NCBI GenBank assembly: GCA_027422505.1
Contig: JAPQWV010000005.1
Span: forward strand, 6,329,501-6,393,500
Reading direction: 5' to 3'
Source of the DNA: Craterostigma plantagineum
Lineage: Eukaryota; Streptophyta; Magnoliopsida; Lamiales; Linderniaceae
Length of the DNA: 64,000 bases
Below are positions 11,091 through 22,515 of the stretch, in pieces. Within the stretch, counting starts at the first letter, position 1; each line of letters opens with the position of its first letter. The position numbers were made by a program, and so were the translations under genes. The notes below the pieces were generated by a model. The model made no database searches. It saw nothing but the letters and a program-made list of their open reading frames with translations, and had not been told where the DNA came from.

Positions 11091-12454
11091 CTAAGGAGGT
11101 GGCGGCGGTGGCTGCGGTGATGGTGGCCTCGGGCGCAAGAAAGCCATCGACTGCTGTGAGTACTTGAGCGCCGTGTCCATGGCTTGAAGTGCCTGGTTAT
11201 AGCGCTCTAGTTCTGCGTCGTAACGGTGGTGGGCTTCTTCATTCTGGCGCTCGTATTCTTCCTGTCGGTGCCGAGTTTCTTCATTGTATCGCCGGATCTC
11301 TTCGTCCCTCTGCAGCGATTCGGCATTCATGCGCATCATGTCCTGGTGCAGTGCTTCCAAGTCCGCTGTTGATGCATAGGGGGCGATGCCGGACGACTCG
11401 CCGTGGTGGTAGCCGGATGAGTAGGAGGGCCCTGCAATCGTCGTGTCTGTCTCCACTGGGTATGGAGCGTCGAGGTAAAGCTGGTCGGCGGGGATGGGTA
11501 CGTGTCGGTCTGGCCGCGATACATCTCGTGCCAGATGTACACCTTGTTGGTGCGAGTCCAGGTGGGCGCCTTCACCAGCATCTTCATTTTTACGAGCATC
11601 TCCTCGTTCAGAAGGTTGCGCCCGCCCACTACCGTCATGTCGGGTGCGTCCTGGGGCCACCGCCGAAATCCCCTAATGACTTTAGTGATGAGAGGACCCA
11701 CAGCGATCTTGCCATGGCTCCTCGCTTCCGCCTGAGCAGTGAAAGCGTGGGCCAACGCCATTCCTAAATGGGCCCGTTCGCCTCGCTGCATCTTGACCAG
11801 GTAGAAAAGGTCGCGGAGCGTGATTGCTCCGTGCGAGTCGCCCCTCGGTGTGAGCGAAGTCGTCAGGAGGCGGTGTATGTAGCGCTGGCCTGGGCTCCGG
11901 AGCGCACTCGCCTTCGACGTCTTGGGGCTGTACTGGCTCGCCTGGTCAAGCGTGTCGGCCCAGCAACCCAGTCGACCTCCTCATTCCTGAAATTAGAACG
12001 TGTGGTGCAGGTCTAGGAATGGTCCGTCGTGGCCGAAGAATGGTATTGGGACTCCCAGCGCGCGGCAGAAGTCTTCGACGTCGCAGGAGTAGTTTTCGTT
12101 GAATGCGCGGAAGCTGACCCCTCGGCTGTACTCCTCGTGGGAGAAGGTGGCGAGGAACTCCAATGTGAGTTCCTTGTATGCCGGCTCGTCGATGTTGAAG
12201 AATGCCCCCCACCCGCTGAGTGAAAGGTACTGGATCACTTGCTGGTCGATGTTGTGCTTCTCCAGCGTGTCATGATCGATCTGGTCCATGGAGATGAATT
12301 CCATGGCCTTCAACTTGTTGTACCGGGCCGTTTGAGCCTCGTCAGTGAATTGGCCCATGGCTTCTAGCATTGTCGGCGGGGGTCCGCGTCGCCTTTGACG
12401 AACTGGCGAACGCGAGGCGGGGTCGCTCGAGGCTGAGGCGCGGCTTTTACCCAT
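11091..12454 (-). pseudogene. Athila-type extra ORF (ORF-1 / env-region protein), frameshifted
   Basis: Starts at 12454 with a basic N-terminus. It has 'YNKLKAMEFISMDQID', 'EPAYKELTLEFLATF' and 'FCRALGVP', the pattern of the Arabidopsis Athila ORF-1 family domain. The frame shifts near 11990 and again near 11500-11660. The last part (to 11091) is a charged coiled-coil-like stretch with repeated 'RRYNEETRHRQEEYE'-type heptads, ending in a proline run. Its position after integrase is typical of Athila elements, where the region is often called env-like. No signal peptide or membrane segment is evident, so an envelope role is not supported here. Confidence 0.6.
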
Positions 12455-13044
12455 AGTACCTAGAAGAAAAGTGTGAGTTCATAGAAATAACAAAGAAATG
12501 CAAGCAACTTGACTCGACCAAAATCGCGAGAAAAGCCACATAAGATTCAACACACGAAAAACTCAAGGTGGCATTAACCTAAACCACTCAATCCAAGTCC
12601 AAAATCGAACAAGCGAATGTCCCCAAATGTATCATCTTATGAACCAAGGCTAACTAACATCATCAAAGCAACGAAATTCACCAAATAATTCCAGAAATCC
12701 CCAATTTATGATTTAGGGTTCTATGTTTTCAAAGGCAAAATCAATGAACGAAACCCACGAATTAGGCATGCCCAAGGTGTATTTAGGATGTATCTCAACA
12801 CAAAAGAGCAACTTGAATGCCAAGTTAGACCCAATTTCGAAAATCCCCAAATTAGAAAATTAGGGTTCATCGTAAAATCTCGCAATTCAACCACAAATTC
12901 ACGTAATTAAGCACACACCAAAGCATTCATAGCATGTATCTAATCATGAGAGAGCAAGAGAGCAAGTCTGGAAGTCCAGGTACAGCACTTCCCTCTCGGT
13001 CGCGTCTTCTTCGCCTGCGAGATAGTGCTTCAACCTATGGCCGT

Positions 13045-14783
13045 TCACCTTAAAAGTACCATGCTCCATACTTGAAATCTCAACAATACCATAAGGGAAA
13101 ACACGGGTAATAGTGAACGGTCCTGACCAGCGTGATCTAAGCTTGCTAGGAAAAAGCCTAAGTCGAGAGTTAAAAAGAAGGACTTGGTCCCCTTCCTGAA
13201 ACTCTCGCCTTTGCCTAATCTTTTATCATGATAGGCTTTGGAGCGTTCCTTATACAGGCGGGCGTTATCATAAGTCGATAAACGCCACTCGTCTAATTCG
13301 TTGATTTGGAGTTGCTGCTTTCCGCCGGCGTTCCCCAAATCAAGATCCAAGGACTTGATGGCCCAATATGCCTTATGCTCTATTTGTACGGGAAGATGAC
13401 ATGCTTTTCCATAGACTAATCTATATGGTGTAGTACCTAGGGGGTCTTATATGCAGTCCTATATGCCCAAAGTGCATCATTCAACTTATTTGCCCACTCC
13501 CTACGGTTCCCCTCTATGGTTTTCTCTAGAATGCGTTTCAACTCGCGGTTCACTACTTCGACTTGACCACTAGCTTGGGGGTGGTACGGGGTGGATAGGC
13601 TATGTCTAACACCGTAACATTCTAAAGTGCGTGCAAACTGGGTATTACAAAAGTGAGTGCCTCTATCACTAATAATGCACCTAGGTGCTCCAAAACGTGA
13701 AAACAATGCTCGCAAAAATCTAACGACTACCCTAGCGTCGTTCTTGGGTAAGGCTTGCGCCTCGGCCCACTTAGACACATAATCAACGGCGACTAGGATG
13801 TACTTACTGTTGTACGAGCTAGGAAATGGACCCATAAAATCTATACCCCATACATCAAAGATCTCGCACACCAAAACGAAGTTCTGGGACATTTCATCGC
13901 GTTTAGAAATATTACCTGCGCGCTGACACTGATCATAAGTGTCAACGTACCTTTGGGCGTCCTTGAAGATCGTGGGCCAGTAGAACCCACTCTCCAACAC
14001 CTTCTGGGCGGTTCTGTTGGCTGCGTAATTCCCTCCGGTCGGTCCGTTGTGGCAGTGCCTAAGAATCTGCGTCGTCTCTGGAGCAGCCACGCATCGCCGT
14101 ATCACCTGGTCTGCACATCGCCTGAAAAGATACGGATCTTCCCAGAAGTAGTACCTCAGGTCAGAAAAGAATTTCTTCATTTGCTGACTGGTGTACTCTT
14201 TTGGTAGGACCCTCGCAACAAGATAGTTAGCGTAATCTGCAAACCAGTGATCGTTACTTACCACATGTATCGAGTAGAGGTGCTCGTCTGGGAACCGATC
14301 GTGTATCGCCCTTTCGTCCTTCTGGTATATATCGGACTCCTCTAGTCGAGAGAGGTGGTCTGCCGCCAAGTTTGCACCTTTCTTATCGCGGATCTCGATG
14401 TCGAACTCTTGCAGTTGCAGGATCCACCTAACTAGCCGTGGCTTGGCATCGGGCTTTGCTAACAAGTACTTTAGAGCAGAGTGGTCAATAAAAACAATAA
14501 CTTTAGATAGGATCATATATGACCTGAACTTGTCGAAAGCGAAACGACGGCCAACAGCTCCTTTTCGGTGGTCGTGTAATTGGCCTGGGCTGTGTCTAGC
14601 GTCTTACACGCGTAGTAGATCGGTTTAAAGTGGTTGTCCTTACGCTGCCCTAGCACGGCCCCAACTGCATAGTCACTAGCATCACACATTAGTTCAAAGG
14701 GCAGCCCCCAATCAGTGGCTACCATAATCGGTGCTGTGACTAATCGCTCCTTAAGCAAATTAAAAGCGTGCAGACACTCGTCA
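13045..14783 (-). pseudogene. Gypsy RNase H and integrase
   Basis: RNase H lies at about 14300-14760 ('FELMCDASDYAVGAVLGQ', 'KELLAVV', '[11 protein letters not shown]'), with a frameshift near 14520. The integrase follows in the long frame 13437-14516. Its core has the DDE residues in '[11 protein letters not shown]', '[10 protein letters not shown]' and 'VEVVNREL'. The zinc finger looks damaged: the second His is Asn ('[11 protein letters not shown]') and the first Cys of the usual C-D-x-C pair is Tyr ('DTYDQCQR'). The C-terminal part reads to about 13045 with another frame change, and no chromodomain was seen. Confidence 0.85.
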
Positions 14784-16162
14784 TTAAAATCGAACGGGGC
14801 ATCTTTTTTCTAGCAACCTAGACATGGGTCTTGAGATCTTAGAGAAATCCTTAATAAACCTACGATAAAATCCCGCATGTCCTAGAAAGCTTCTAATCGA
14901 CTTCACGTTCGAGGGGACAGGCAATTTTTCTGTAGTTTCTAACTTGGCCCGGTCAACTTCGATTCCTTTAGAGGAGATCTTGTGACCGAGGACTATACCC
15001 TCTCGAACCATGAAGTGGCACTTTTTCCAATTAAGTGCCAAGTTCGTTTCCTCGCATCGTGCGAGTACGAGCTTCAGATTTGACAAACATGCATCAAACG
15101 ACGACCCGAAAACAGAAAAATCGTCCATAAATACCTCCATTACCTCACCTACCAATTCGTCGAATATGGCCATCATGCATCGCTGGAAGGTGGCTGGGGC
15201 ATTGCATAAGCCAAATGGCATCCTTCGATACGCGAACGTTACTAACGGGCACGTAAACGTGGTCTTCTCCTGGTCCTCAGGTGCTATGGAATCTGTAGAT
15301 AACCTGACAAACCATCAAGGAAACAATAAAATGAGTGACCCGCTAACTTTTCTAACATTTGATCAATAAAGGGTTAAGGGAAATGATCCTTTCGCGTGGC
15401 ATCGTTCAACTTCCTGTAGTCGATGCAGACGCGCCATCCGGTCACGGTCCTCGTCGGGATCAGTTTGTTCTTGTCGTTGGTGACGACCGTCATGCCTCCT
15501 TTCTTTGGAACTACTTGGACCGGGCTGACCCATGCGCTGTCTGAAATGGGATAGAGCATCCCCGCGTCTAGCAATTTGATCACCTCCTTCTTTACCACGT
15601 CCTTCATGTTGGGGTTGAGCCGCCTTTGACGTTGAGCGACCGGCTTGAAATCGTCCTCCATGAGGATCTTGTGCGTGCAATAGCTCGGGTTGATACCCCT
15701 TATGTCGGATATGTTCCACGCCAACGCCTTCTTGTGCGCCTTCAACACGTCTAAGAGCTGGCCCTTCTGTCCGTCGTCGAGGTTCGACGAGATGATGACC
15801 GGCAGCCCTCCATTGTTGCTCAGAAATGCGTACTCGAGGTGGTCGGCCAGCGGCTTTAATTCTAGGACCGGTGGCTCCTCGACCGAGGTCTTTTCCTTGT
15901 CCTCTTCGCTGCTCTCGTCGATAGCTATGACAGGCTCGTCGACCTCCTCCCCACACTCATCGATCGCCATAAGTGTATGCATGTCATGATCACCGACCTG
16001 TGACAGACCTTGCACGGAAAAGAGAAAGTCGTGGTCAAATACGTCCAAAAGGTAACATTTGTCATCTTGCTCGCCGCTCTTTTTCATCGAGTCGGCCATA
16101 TTAAAAGTAACTTTCTCGCCGTCTACTGTCAAGGTCAAAGTCCCATTCCTAACGTCTATCAT
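14784..16162 (-). pseudogene. Gypsy reverse transcriptase
   Basis: The N-terminal part (15374-16162) includes 'WVSPVQVVPKKGGMTVV' and 'RVCIDYRKLNDATRKDHFP'. The C-terminal part (14784-15221) has 'MPFGLCNAPATFQRCMMAIF', the catalytic 'VFMDDFSVFG' and 'RSFLGHAGFYRRF'. Between them (about 15222-15373) one base is missing near 15287, which breaks the palm region. The polymerase was otherwise complete. Confidence 0.88.
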
Positions 16163-16901
16163 GGTCCCCCCCCCCCCCGTCGCTAGGAAGGGTCAAGATC
16201 AAGGGAACATTCTCGTCTTCCTCCATATCTAAAATAACGAAATCTGCGGGAATCACGAACTTATCAACTTTAACTAAGACATCCTTGATAACACCTCGAG
16301 GGTACTTCAACGACCTATCAGCTAGTTGGAGACTCATCCTAGTGGGTCGTGGCTCACCTAGTCCTAAACGCTTAAACATAGAATATGGCATAAGATTAAT
16401 GCTAGCGCCTCGGTCTGCTAACGCACGCTCAATCACTAAATCCCCTATAAGACAGGGAATAGTAAAACTCCCTGGATCCTTTAGCTTCTTAGGAATCTTG
16501 CTTTGGAGAATCGCTGAGCACTCTCCTCGTAGGCAGACGGTGGAAACGTGTTCGAGCTTCCTTCTGTTCGTCAGTAGGTCCTTCAAGAACTTGGCGAAAC
16601 TGGGCATCTGCGCAATAGCTTCAACAAAAGGTAAGTTAATATGCAACTCCTTACACATACCCATAAATTTACCAAACTGTGCCTCGTTCATGTCCTTCTT
16701 CAGTCGAGCCGGGTATGGGATCTTCGGCTGGTATGGCTTCACCGGTGGTCGTTGAATCTCCGTCACCTTTTCCTTCTCGGGCTCGACCTTCTCCTTCTCA
16801 GCATCGGCCTTCTCTACGTCGTCGCCCCTGATCCCCTCAACTTCGGGCTCGTCGTGGCTCTCAAAGTTGGCATTCTCCTTGGCCTTCTTTTTTGTGGGCA
16901 C
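16149..16901 (-). pseudogene. Gypsy aspartic protease region
   Basis: The domain lies after an acidic/basic linker. The active-site motif is 'ALADRGASINLMPYS', where related elements usually have D-L-G-A-S; the catalytic Asp is kept but Leu is replaced by Arg. The frame is lost at a run of 13 C (16166-16178), where related proteins would continue into the RT. This looks like a homopolymer indel. Confidence 0.8.
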
Positions 16902-16985
16902 TTCTTGTAATTCTCGCCCATTCCTTAGTGTCGCCGCCTTGCAGTACTCCTTTGGATTTGGCTCGGTGTAGCTTGGGAGTGATCC

Positions 16986-18524
16986 CTAAGTGCACCCCGC
17001 CAACTGCTTCGCCATCTGGCCCATCTGTTGCTCCAGCTTTTTGAGCGAGGCGTCAGTGTTCTGAGCACGCAAGTCGTTCGCCTCCATGTACTCCTCCATC
17101 TTCGTCATTCGGCTTTCGTGGGCTGCGGTGGTGCTACTGAAATTAGTGAGAAGCGTCTTCATCATGTCCTTCATCTCCCTCATGTCATCGGATCCTCCCG
17201 CGGGCGCGTTCTGGTACTGTCGTGGTGGCCCGTTTTGGAATCCGGACGGTCTGAGCTGAAATCCTGGTGGTCCTTGGCCTGATGGTTCTGATTCCCGTAC
17301 GCCAGGTTTAGATGTGCCCGAGGCTGAAAGTTTCGCTGGCCACCTTGGTAATTGCCCATATAACCACGTGTTCCAGCGGCTGACCAAGTTGGCAATCTGC
17401 GATCTCGTGGGCTGCGCCGCAAATCCCGCACAATGGCACGTAAGGCGTGTGCTGCGTCGGTGTGGTGGTGGCTACGGCGTTCACGGGCTGAGTCTGCCCG
17501 GATTTGGGGAGTATGCACCAATCACCGTCTGCTACTGGGAGTTCGTTGAGGCGATTTGCTGCTGGAGCGCCTCGATCTTGGCATTGGTGGCCGTCTCCTC
17601 GCTGACTCCGAACACACCGGATGTCTTCATCCTGGCATTGCCCCTCATGAAGCTGTTCCTCGAGTAATCCTCAATCAAATTCCACGCGTCAGTCGCGTTG
17701 AGATTTACGAGTCCTCCTCCTGCGGCTCCGTCTAGCATATGGACAGTCTGATCGTTGAGCCCCTCGTGGAATCGGTTGATTTGGGCTGCCTTCGACATCC
17801 CGTGTTGTTGGCATCTCTTCAGTAGTGCCTTATAACGCTCCCACACCTCATACAAGTTTTCGGAATCCTTCTGGTGGAAGAGAGAAATCTCCGTCTTCAA
17901 CCTCAGCACCTTCGTCAGTGGGAAGTAGTGGTTGATGAAGGCGGCTCGCATCTCCTCCCAGGTGGTGATCGATCTGGGCGGCGACATATCCAGCCAGTCT
18001 CTCGCCCTGAACTTGAGCGAGAATGGGAACAGCATCAGCTTGATTGCATCGCCCGGGACACCGTTGATTTTAATGGTGTCGGTCACCGTCAGAAATGCCT
18101 TCAGATGGGAGTAAGGGTCGTCGTCGGGGTTACCCTCAAACTGGGCCGTCTGGAATATTATCTGAAGCCAAGAGTGCTTCAGCTCAAAGTTGTTGTTCTC
18201 GATCGGCGGGATGACAATCGCCGACTCAGTACCACCTAGCGCGGCGTTCTTGAGGAGGTCCTGAAGTGATGGCTCCTCCTCTGGAATATGATGGACGGGC
18301 ACTCGGTGGTCCGTCATGTCTACTTCTGTATTGGGATTATCTACGGCTGTCTCTACACGTGAGTTTTGGATGGATTCCTGCGAACTATCCTCTGAATAGC
18401 TAACTAAACGGTCTTGAGAGCTAGTAGAGGCTCCCTCAGTGTCGTACTTGAGTTTCCTTCGTAACTTCCGCTCGAAATCCGAGTCTGCGTCAACGATGGG
18501 ACCCGATGGATGGTTTCGGGTCAT
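16986..18524 (-). pseudogene. Gypsy gag
   Basis: The capsid part is open from 18524 to 17532. It carries the Retrotrans_gag pattern, for example 'RARDWLDMSPPRSITTWEEM' and 'YFPLTKVLRLKTEISLFHQ'. A zinc-knuckle-like 'CGICGAAHEIADC' (C-x2-C-x3-H-x4-C) is encoded at about 17400-17440 in another frame, and a coiled-coil-like tail ends near 16986. The frame changes near 17530 and 17390 make it a broken gene. Confidence 0.85.
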
Positions 18525-18731
18525 TCACCGCTGAATCGTACCTTCAATGAGTGAACAACAAAAGTTAGCAAAGGCGTAAACAAATACGTCGAAAAGATTA
18601 GGAGATGAATAATGACGCAGGAAAACAACTAACGCAAATAACACAAATCACGCAAATAGTAAAAACAAAGAAGACGTTGAAATAAAAGTGGCTAAATTAC
18701 CGAACTACGGTGTTCCTAATATCAATTTATT

Positions 18732-18748
18732 CCCCGGCAACGGCGCCA
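18732..18748 (-). promoter_or_regulatory. Gypsy primer binding site
   Basis: The minus strand reads 'TGGCGCCGTTGCCGGGG' just inside the 5' LTR. It is complementary to a tRNA 3' end including CCA. This site is commonly assigned to tRNA-Asp in Athila/Tat elements; that assignment is from general knowledge. Confidence 0.85.
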
Positions 18749-18754
18749 AAAACT

Positions 18755-20221
18755 TGATCGACACGTGGTGTGTGAATGAAAAGTGCGATAAGTAATAATT
18801 AAAACGAATACCTAATTACTATCACCGACGTGCGATAGGCAGTGGACCTATCGTTTATAGTGTAGTAAAGTGAGTAAACGAGTATCGGACACAAGGAATA
18901 AATCAAGTACTAGTAGTGACCTATCGACTCGATATCTAGCCTAAATAAAATACGCAAATTGTTTGACGACTTGACCTAACAGACCGCTCCTAAATCAATC
19001 AGAAATTCAAAGAACGCGACTAACTGATACGAGAGTTTTCAGATGATAAAGACGTGCTCGGGATTCGACTCCCGCTAGGTGTTATCGGCTAAGACAATGA
19101 ATTATCGCTCCTACGTGCTCCTGACTAAATCGCAGTAATTTCCTATCCGCTCGCGAATTTGCTGTCGCCCTAAACGCTCGCGGGGATCTAAATTCGGTAA
19201 TTACTAATGGCGAGGATCGGGTATTTGCTTTCGCCCTATACCCGAATTCTAACTTCTATGAACGGCTTAAACGTTATTTAGCTGTCGCCCTAAACGTTTC
19301 TCCACACGATCACTTTAACACATAGACATATTAAAGCAACGAAACAGATTCATAGAACGATAAATAGTCAAACACATAATCACGATAATTATAAGTCTTA
19401 ACTACGAAATACCCTAGCGTTCATCTAATCCCAAACACAAAGGGGAATTAGCTACTCATAATAGACGGGAGAATAACGAAAGAAATAAGAAACAGAGGTG
19501 AAGAACTCATGATCTTGATACACGGATGATCTGTGATGATTGCGCGGGAGATCTTCGTTCTTCGTCCAACTTTGCGTAGAATTCGCCGTTGATTCGTCTC
19601 GTGCGCTCCGGGACGTGTTTCTCTGTTCTTTTCGCCCTAATTTCGTCTCTAGATGATTTGGATTTGATCTCTGGTAAGTTGTGCCATTTCTGGGTCGAAT
19701 TTGGGCTTTTTATAGCGATTCCCATAACGGTCACGGCCTGGGACATGGGCCGTCACGGCCGTGACCTTCGCCGACTCAAATCGCTCGACTCTCTGCCAAG
19801 TGTCACGGCCAAGTGCATAGGGTGTCACGGCCGTGACCATCTTAGGTTGACCTCTCTGCAATGTGTCACGGCCTGGCGCATTGGGCGTCACGGCAGTGAC
19901 CATCATCTATCGAACTCTCTACCTCCTGTCACGGCTTGGTGTAAGGTCTGTCACGGCCGTGACCGATGGCAGTGGCTTTATTTCGGTCTCTGATGGGTGT
20001 CACGGCCAAATACATAGGGTGTCACGGCCGTGACACCTGCCAGTGTTGCTCATTTTTGCACCGTTTTGCCCCGTTTTTGCTCGTTTTTACCCGAACTCGT
20101 CTTAAGCTCCTTCAATAACAAAATACGTCTAAATATATTGTATAAATGCATAAATTCATTGCTAAGGTTCTATTATACCCCAAATAAATACTATGATAAA
20201 CGTATTGAAATGTGTTTATCA
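18755..20221 (-). repeat. Gypsy 5' LTR
   Basis: 1467 bases, paired with 7964-9426, with the same GTCACGGCC array at 19729-20038. It is followed by the target duplication CTTAG and the rest of the copia LTR. Confidence 0.93.
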
Positions 20222-20226
20222 CTTAG

Positions 20227-20742
20227 AATGCGTAAGATAGTGAAGTGGTTGTCTTTAACTTGTATTCGCCTTCTTTTATAACCGAGGTTTAAACTTTGAA
20301 TCCGTTGTAAGAAAACACTCTGAGCAGCGCATTAATTGACTTTCCCAAAATGGATCTGTCCGGTTTACGCTGCAGTTTATCCTGTCACTTTCGCTTTATT
20401 CCTTATTTGCGTTAGTTGACCTCTGCTTCACTCTAGACCTGCAGCTTTGTACTTACTGTCTGAAATTTCCTTTTTGTCTGAGAAGGCTCTTGTCTAGAGT
20501 GTCCAACCTGTATCAGGTCCGGTCCAGCATACTTTCAGTGTTCTATTTGAAATCTTGTTTGTGATCGGTATCCATAGTCGGTATGCGGTTGAATTCTTCG
20601 TTATTAATTCTGACCGGTCACTTCAGTGTAGCGTTTGTTCCTTAGTGTGGACCGATGCGTTGGATTGCCGGTTTCATATCTTAAGTCAGTTATGTCAACA
20701 CCAAAACTATTAATCCGAATGTTTAAATTCGTATTACTCGCA
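20227..20742 (-). repeat. Copia 3' LTR, second part
   Basis: Continues the copia LTR from 7963 and matches 22985-23501. Next to its inner end the minus strand reads 'GAATGGGGAAAT', a plausible polypurine tract (20743-20754). Confidence 0.9.
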
Positions 20743-20817
20743 ATTTCCCCATTCAGTACTTGGGTCTATGAGATATTTAATATTTCTAGGCCTAGTCATT
20801 CTTAGTCTTTGTGCCCG

Positions 20818-21123
20818 TTATTGTCTACCCATATTCATATGTTCATACCTATACCCCTGATTCCCCCTGGATTCATGCCTACTAATTATCGGTTTGGTTC
20901 GTGAGGGAGCCGTTCTTGCGAGTTTCTCGTTTGATTGATATTCTTTCCCTGTCCTGACGGTTGACTTCGGTATGTTGTCGGTATCACTAGCTTGGGAGGA
21001 GCTGGTTTGGACAAACTTGAGCCATCCGGTATTCTTCACATGTGAAGAGGATGCACATGATCCGGTGTCCTTAAACCCTAGCCCGGTCTTATCGTTGATA
21101 TCCTTCAGGCTGCTCTGAATGCT
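20818..21123 (-). pseudogene. Copia post-gag remnant
   Basis: Downstream of gag the minus strand encodes a short stretch with 'GWLKFVQTSSSQASD' and a serine/threonine-rich tail (20818-21039). It has no protease or integrase motif. It is probably the leftover of a linker before a deleted pol. Confidence 0.4.
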
Positions 21124-22473
21124 TTATGCTTTCTTCTTGGACTGATTCCAAGTCTGTATAATGGTATTTAACCTAGAGTTTTCAGATTTTAGTTGCACTA
21201 GCTCTTTTCTAAGTTCCTTAACCTCCTCAGTCAAAACCCCTGTTTGACTGAGTTCATTACCGGTTTGATCTACTGGCGTGGTTGTGCCTTTTTGCTTAAT
21301 TCTCTCAGATAGCTTCTGATACTCATCAACCATTTCTTGAATAGCTTGTAACAGCTCTTCTTTTGTAAAACCATTAGAGGCAGATTCACATACCTCATCG
21401 TAGGTTACGATGGCCATAAGACACTCATGTGTTTCCTGGTCACTGCTGGTGTCTGACTCATCACTGTCCGATTCTTCGGAGTCAGAGTCATCCCAGGTTC
21501 TCCCATTTTTAGCAACCAGTGCCTTCTGATGCATCTTGGGCTTGGTACTGGCTTTCTCTTTTTCTTTCTTAGAAACTCGGCAGTCAATAGCGTAATGTCC
21601 TTTCCTGCCACATTCAAAACAGGAGACATCAGTTATTTCAGTTATGTTTTTCGGAGAGTTCTTACCTTCCGAAGTATTGCTTCGTTTTTTCTTCATGAAC
21701 TTCCCGAATCTCTTTACGAAGAGCGCCATGACTTCGTCAGTCAGTTCCTCAGATGCTTTTGAAGTTGAGGCTTCTGGAGCGACAAGTGCTTTGACCGGTT
21801 GTTCTGTGACTGCTTCTTCCATACTCGTTTGTAGCTCAAACTCATAGGCCTTGAGATCAGCAAATAGATCATGAACCTGTATCTTGCTGAGATCCTTTGA
21901 CTCTCTCATGGCCATGGTCTTTACATCCCATTCACGAGGGAGCGCTTTCATGACTTTGATGGCCACATCTTGGTTTTCCAACGTCCTTCCGAGAGCTGTA
22001 AGATCGTTGATGATGTTCATAAATCGGCTCTCGAAATCGGTCATTGATTCTCCCGGTTTCATCTTTGCCCCATCATACTTCTGAATCGCAACAATGAGTT
22101 TGTTTTCCCTTGTAGACTCGTTCCCTTCACAGATCTGGCAGAGTTTCATCCAGACCCCCTTTGCGGTTTTACACAGCATGACTTGTCTGAATGTTCCAGT
22201 ATCCAGTGTTTTGAACCGAATGTCCTTGGCAATATTGTCCAGATTCATCAATTTCTTTTCGCCCTCTGTCCATTCACTTTTTACCTTTGCAATCATCTGT
22301 GGTTGTGTACCATCTTGAGCATGTAGTGGGTTGACCTTTGTCAGCGTTGGAGGCCCATCAGTGATTACGTCCCACATGTCTTCGTTCTGTGCCCCTAGAT
22401 GTGTCATCATACGAACTTTTCTTTCCATGAAGTTTTCCCTGGAGAACATCGGCAACTTGCTTGATGTATTCAT
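21124..22473 (-). CDS. Copia gag polyprotein (UBN2 type), intact
   Basis: An uninterrupted 449-residue frame. The N-terminal half is of the gag UBN2 type ('AKGVWMKLCQICEGNESTR', 'FESRFMNIINDLTALG', 'MKALPREWDVK'). It is followed by one CCHC zinc knuckle 'CFECGRKGHYAIDC' at about residue 287-300, an acidic serine-rich stretch, and a C-terminal coiled coil ('EELRKELVQLKSENSRLN'-like). It would form the RNA-binding capsid. The start lies 43 bases inside the 5' LTR, just after the primer site. An intact gag without pol suggests it depended on proteins from another element. Confidence 0.88.
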   Translation of the reverse strand: MNTSSKLPMFSRENFMERKVRMMTHLGAQNEDMWDVITDGPPTLTKVNPLHAQDGTQPQMIAKVKSEWTEGEKKLMNLDNIAKDIRFKTLDTGTFRQVMLCKTAKGVWMKLCQICEGNESTRENKLIVAIQKYDGAKMKPGESMTDFESRFMNIINDLTALGRTLENQDVAIKVMKALPREWDVKTMAMRESKDLSKIQVHDLFADLKAYEFELQTSMEEAVTEQPVKALVAPEASTSKASEELTDEVMALFVKRFGKFMKKKRSNTSEGKNSPKNITEITDVSCFECGRKGHYAIDCRVSKKEKEKASTKPKMHQKALVAKNGRTWDDSDSEESDSDESDTSSDQETHECLMAIVTYDEVCESASNGFTKEELLQAIQEMVDEYQKLSERIKQKGTTTPVDQTGNELSQTGVLTEEVKELRKELVQLKSENSRLNTIIQTWNQSKKKA

Positions 22474-22501
22474 TTTTATCGGTTGATGATTGAGTAAACC
22501 C

Positions 22502-22513
22502 GCTCTGATACCA
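22502..22513 (-). promoter_or_regulatory. Copia primer binding site (initiator tRNA-Met type)
   Basis: The minus strand reads TGGTATCAGAGC, the standard plant retrotransposon PBS, two bases from the LTR end. Confidence 0.92.
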
Positions 22514-22515
22514 CT

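Larger units (their letters stand above)
7964..20221 (-). mobile_element. Athila-like Ty3/gypsy LTR retrotransposon, complete, nested
   Basis: The LTRs at 7964-9426 and 18755-20221 start TGATCGAC and end TTTATCA. The target duplication CTTAG (7959-7963 and 20222-20226) lies inside the copia LTR. Genes run on the minus strand in the order gag, protease, RT, RNase H, integrase, and then an extra ORF region between integrase and the 3' LTR. That order, the lack of a chromodomain and the primer site favour the Athila lineage. A hand count gives about 44 mismatches and a few small indels between the LTRs, near 3%. Several frameshifts show it is no longer autonomous. Confidence 0.93.

Noticed and set aside
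11189..11767. Plus-strand open frame of 192 residues
   Set aside because: It is the shadow of the minus-strand Athila extra ORF.
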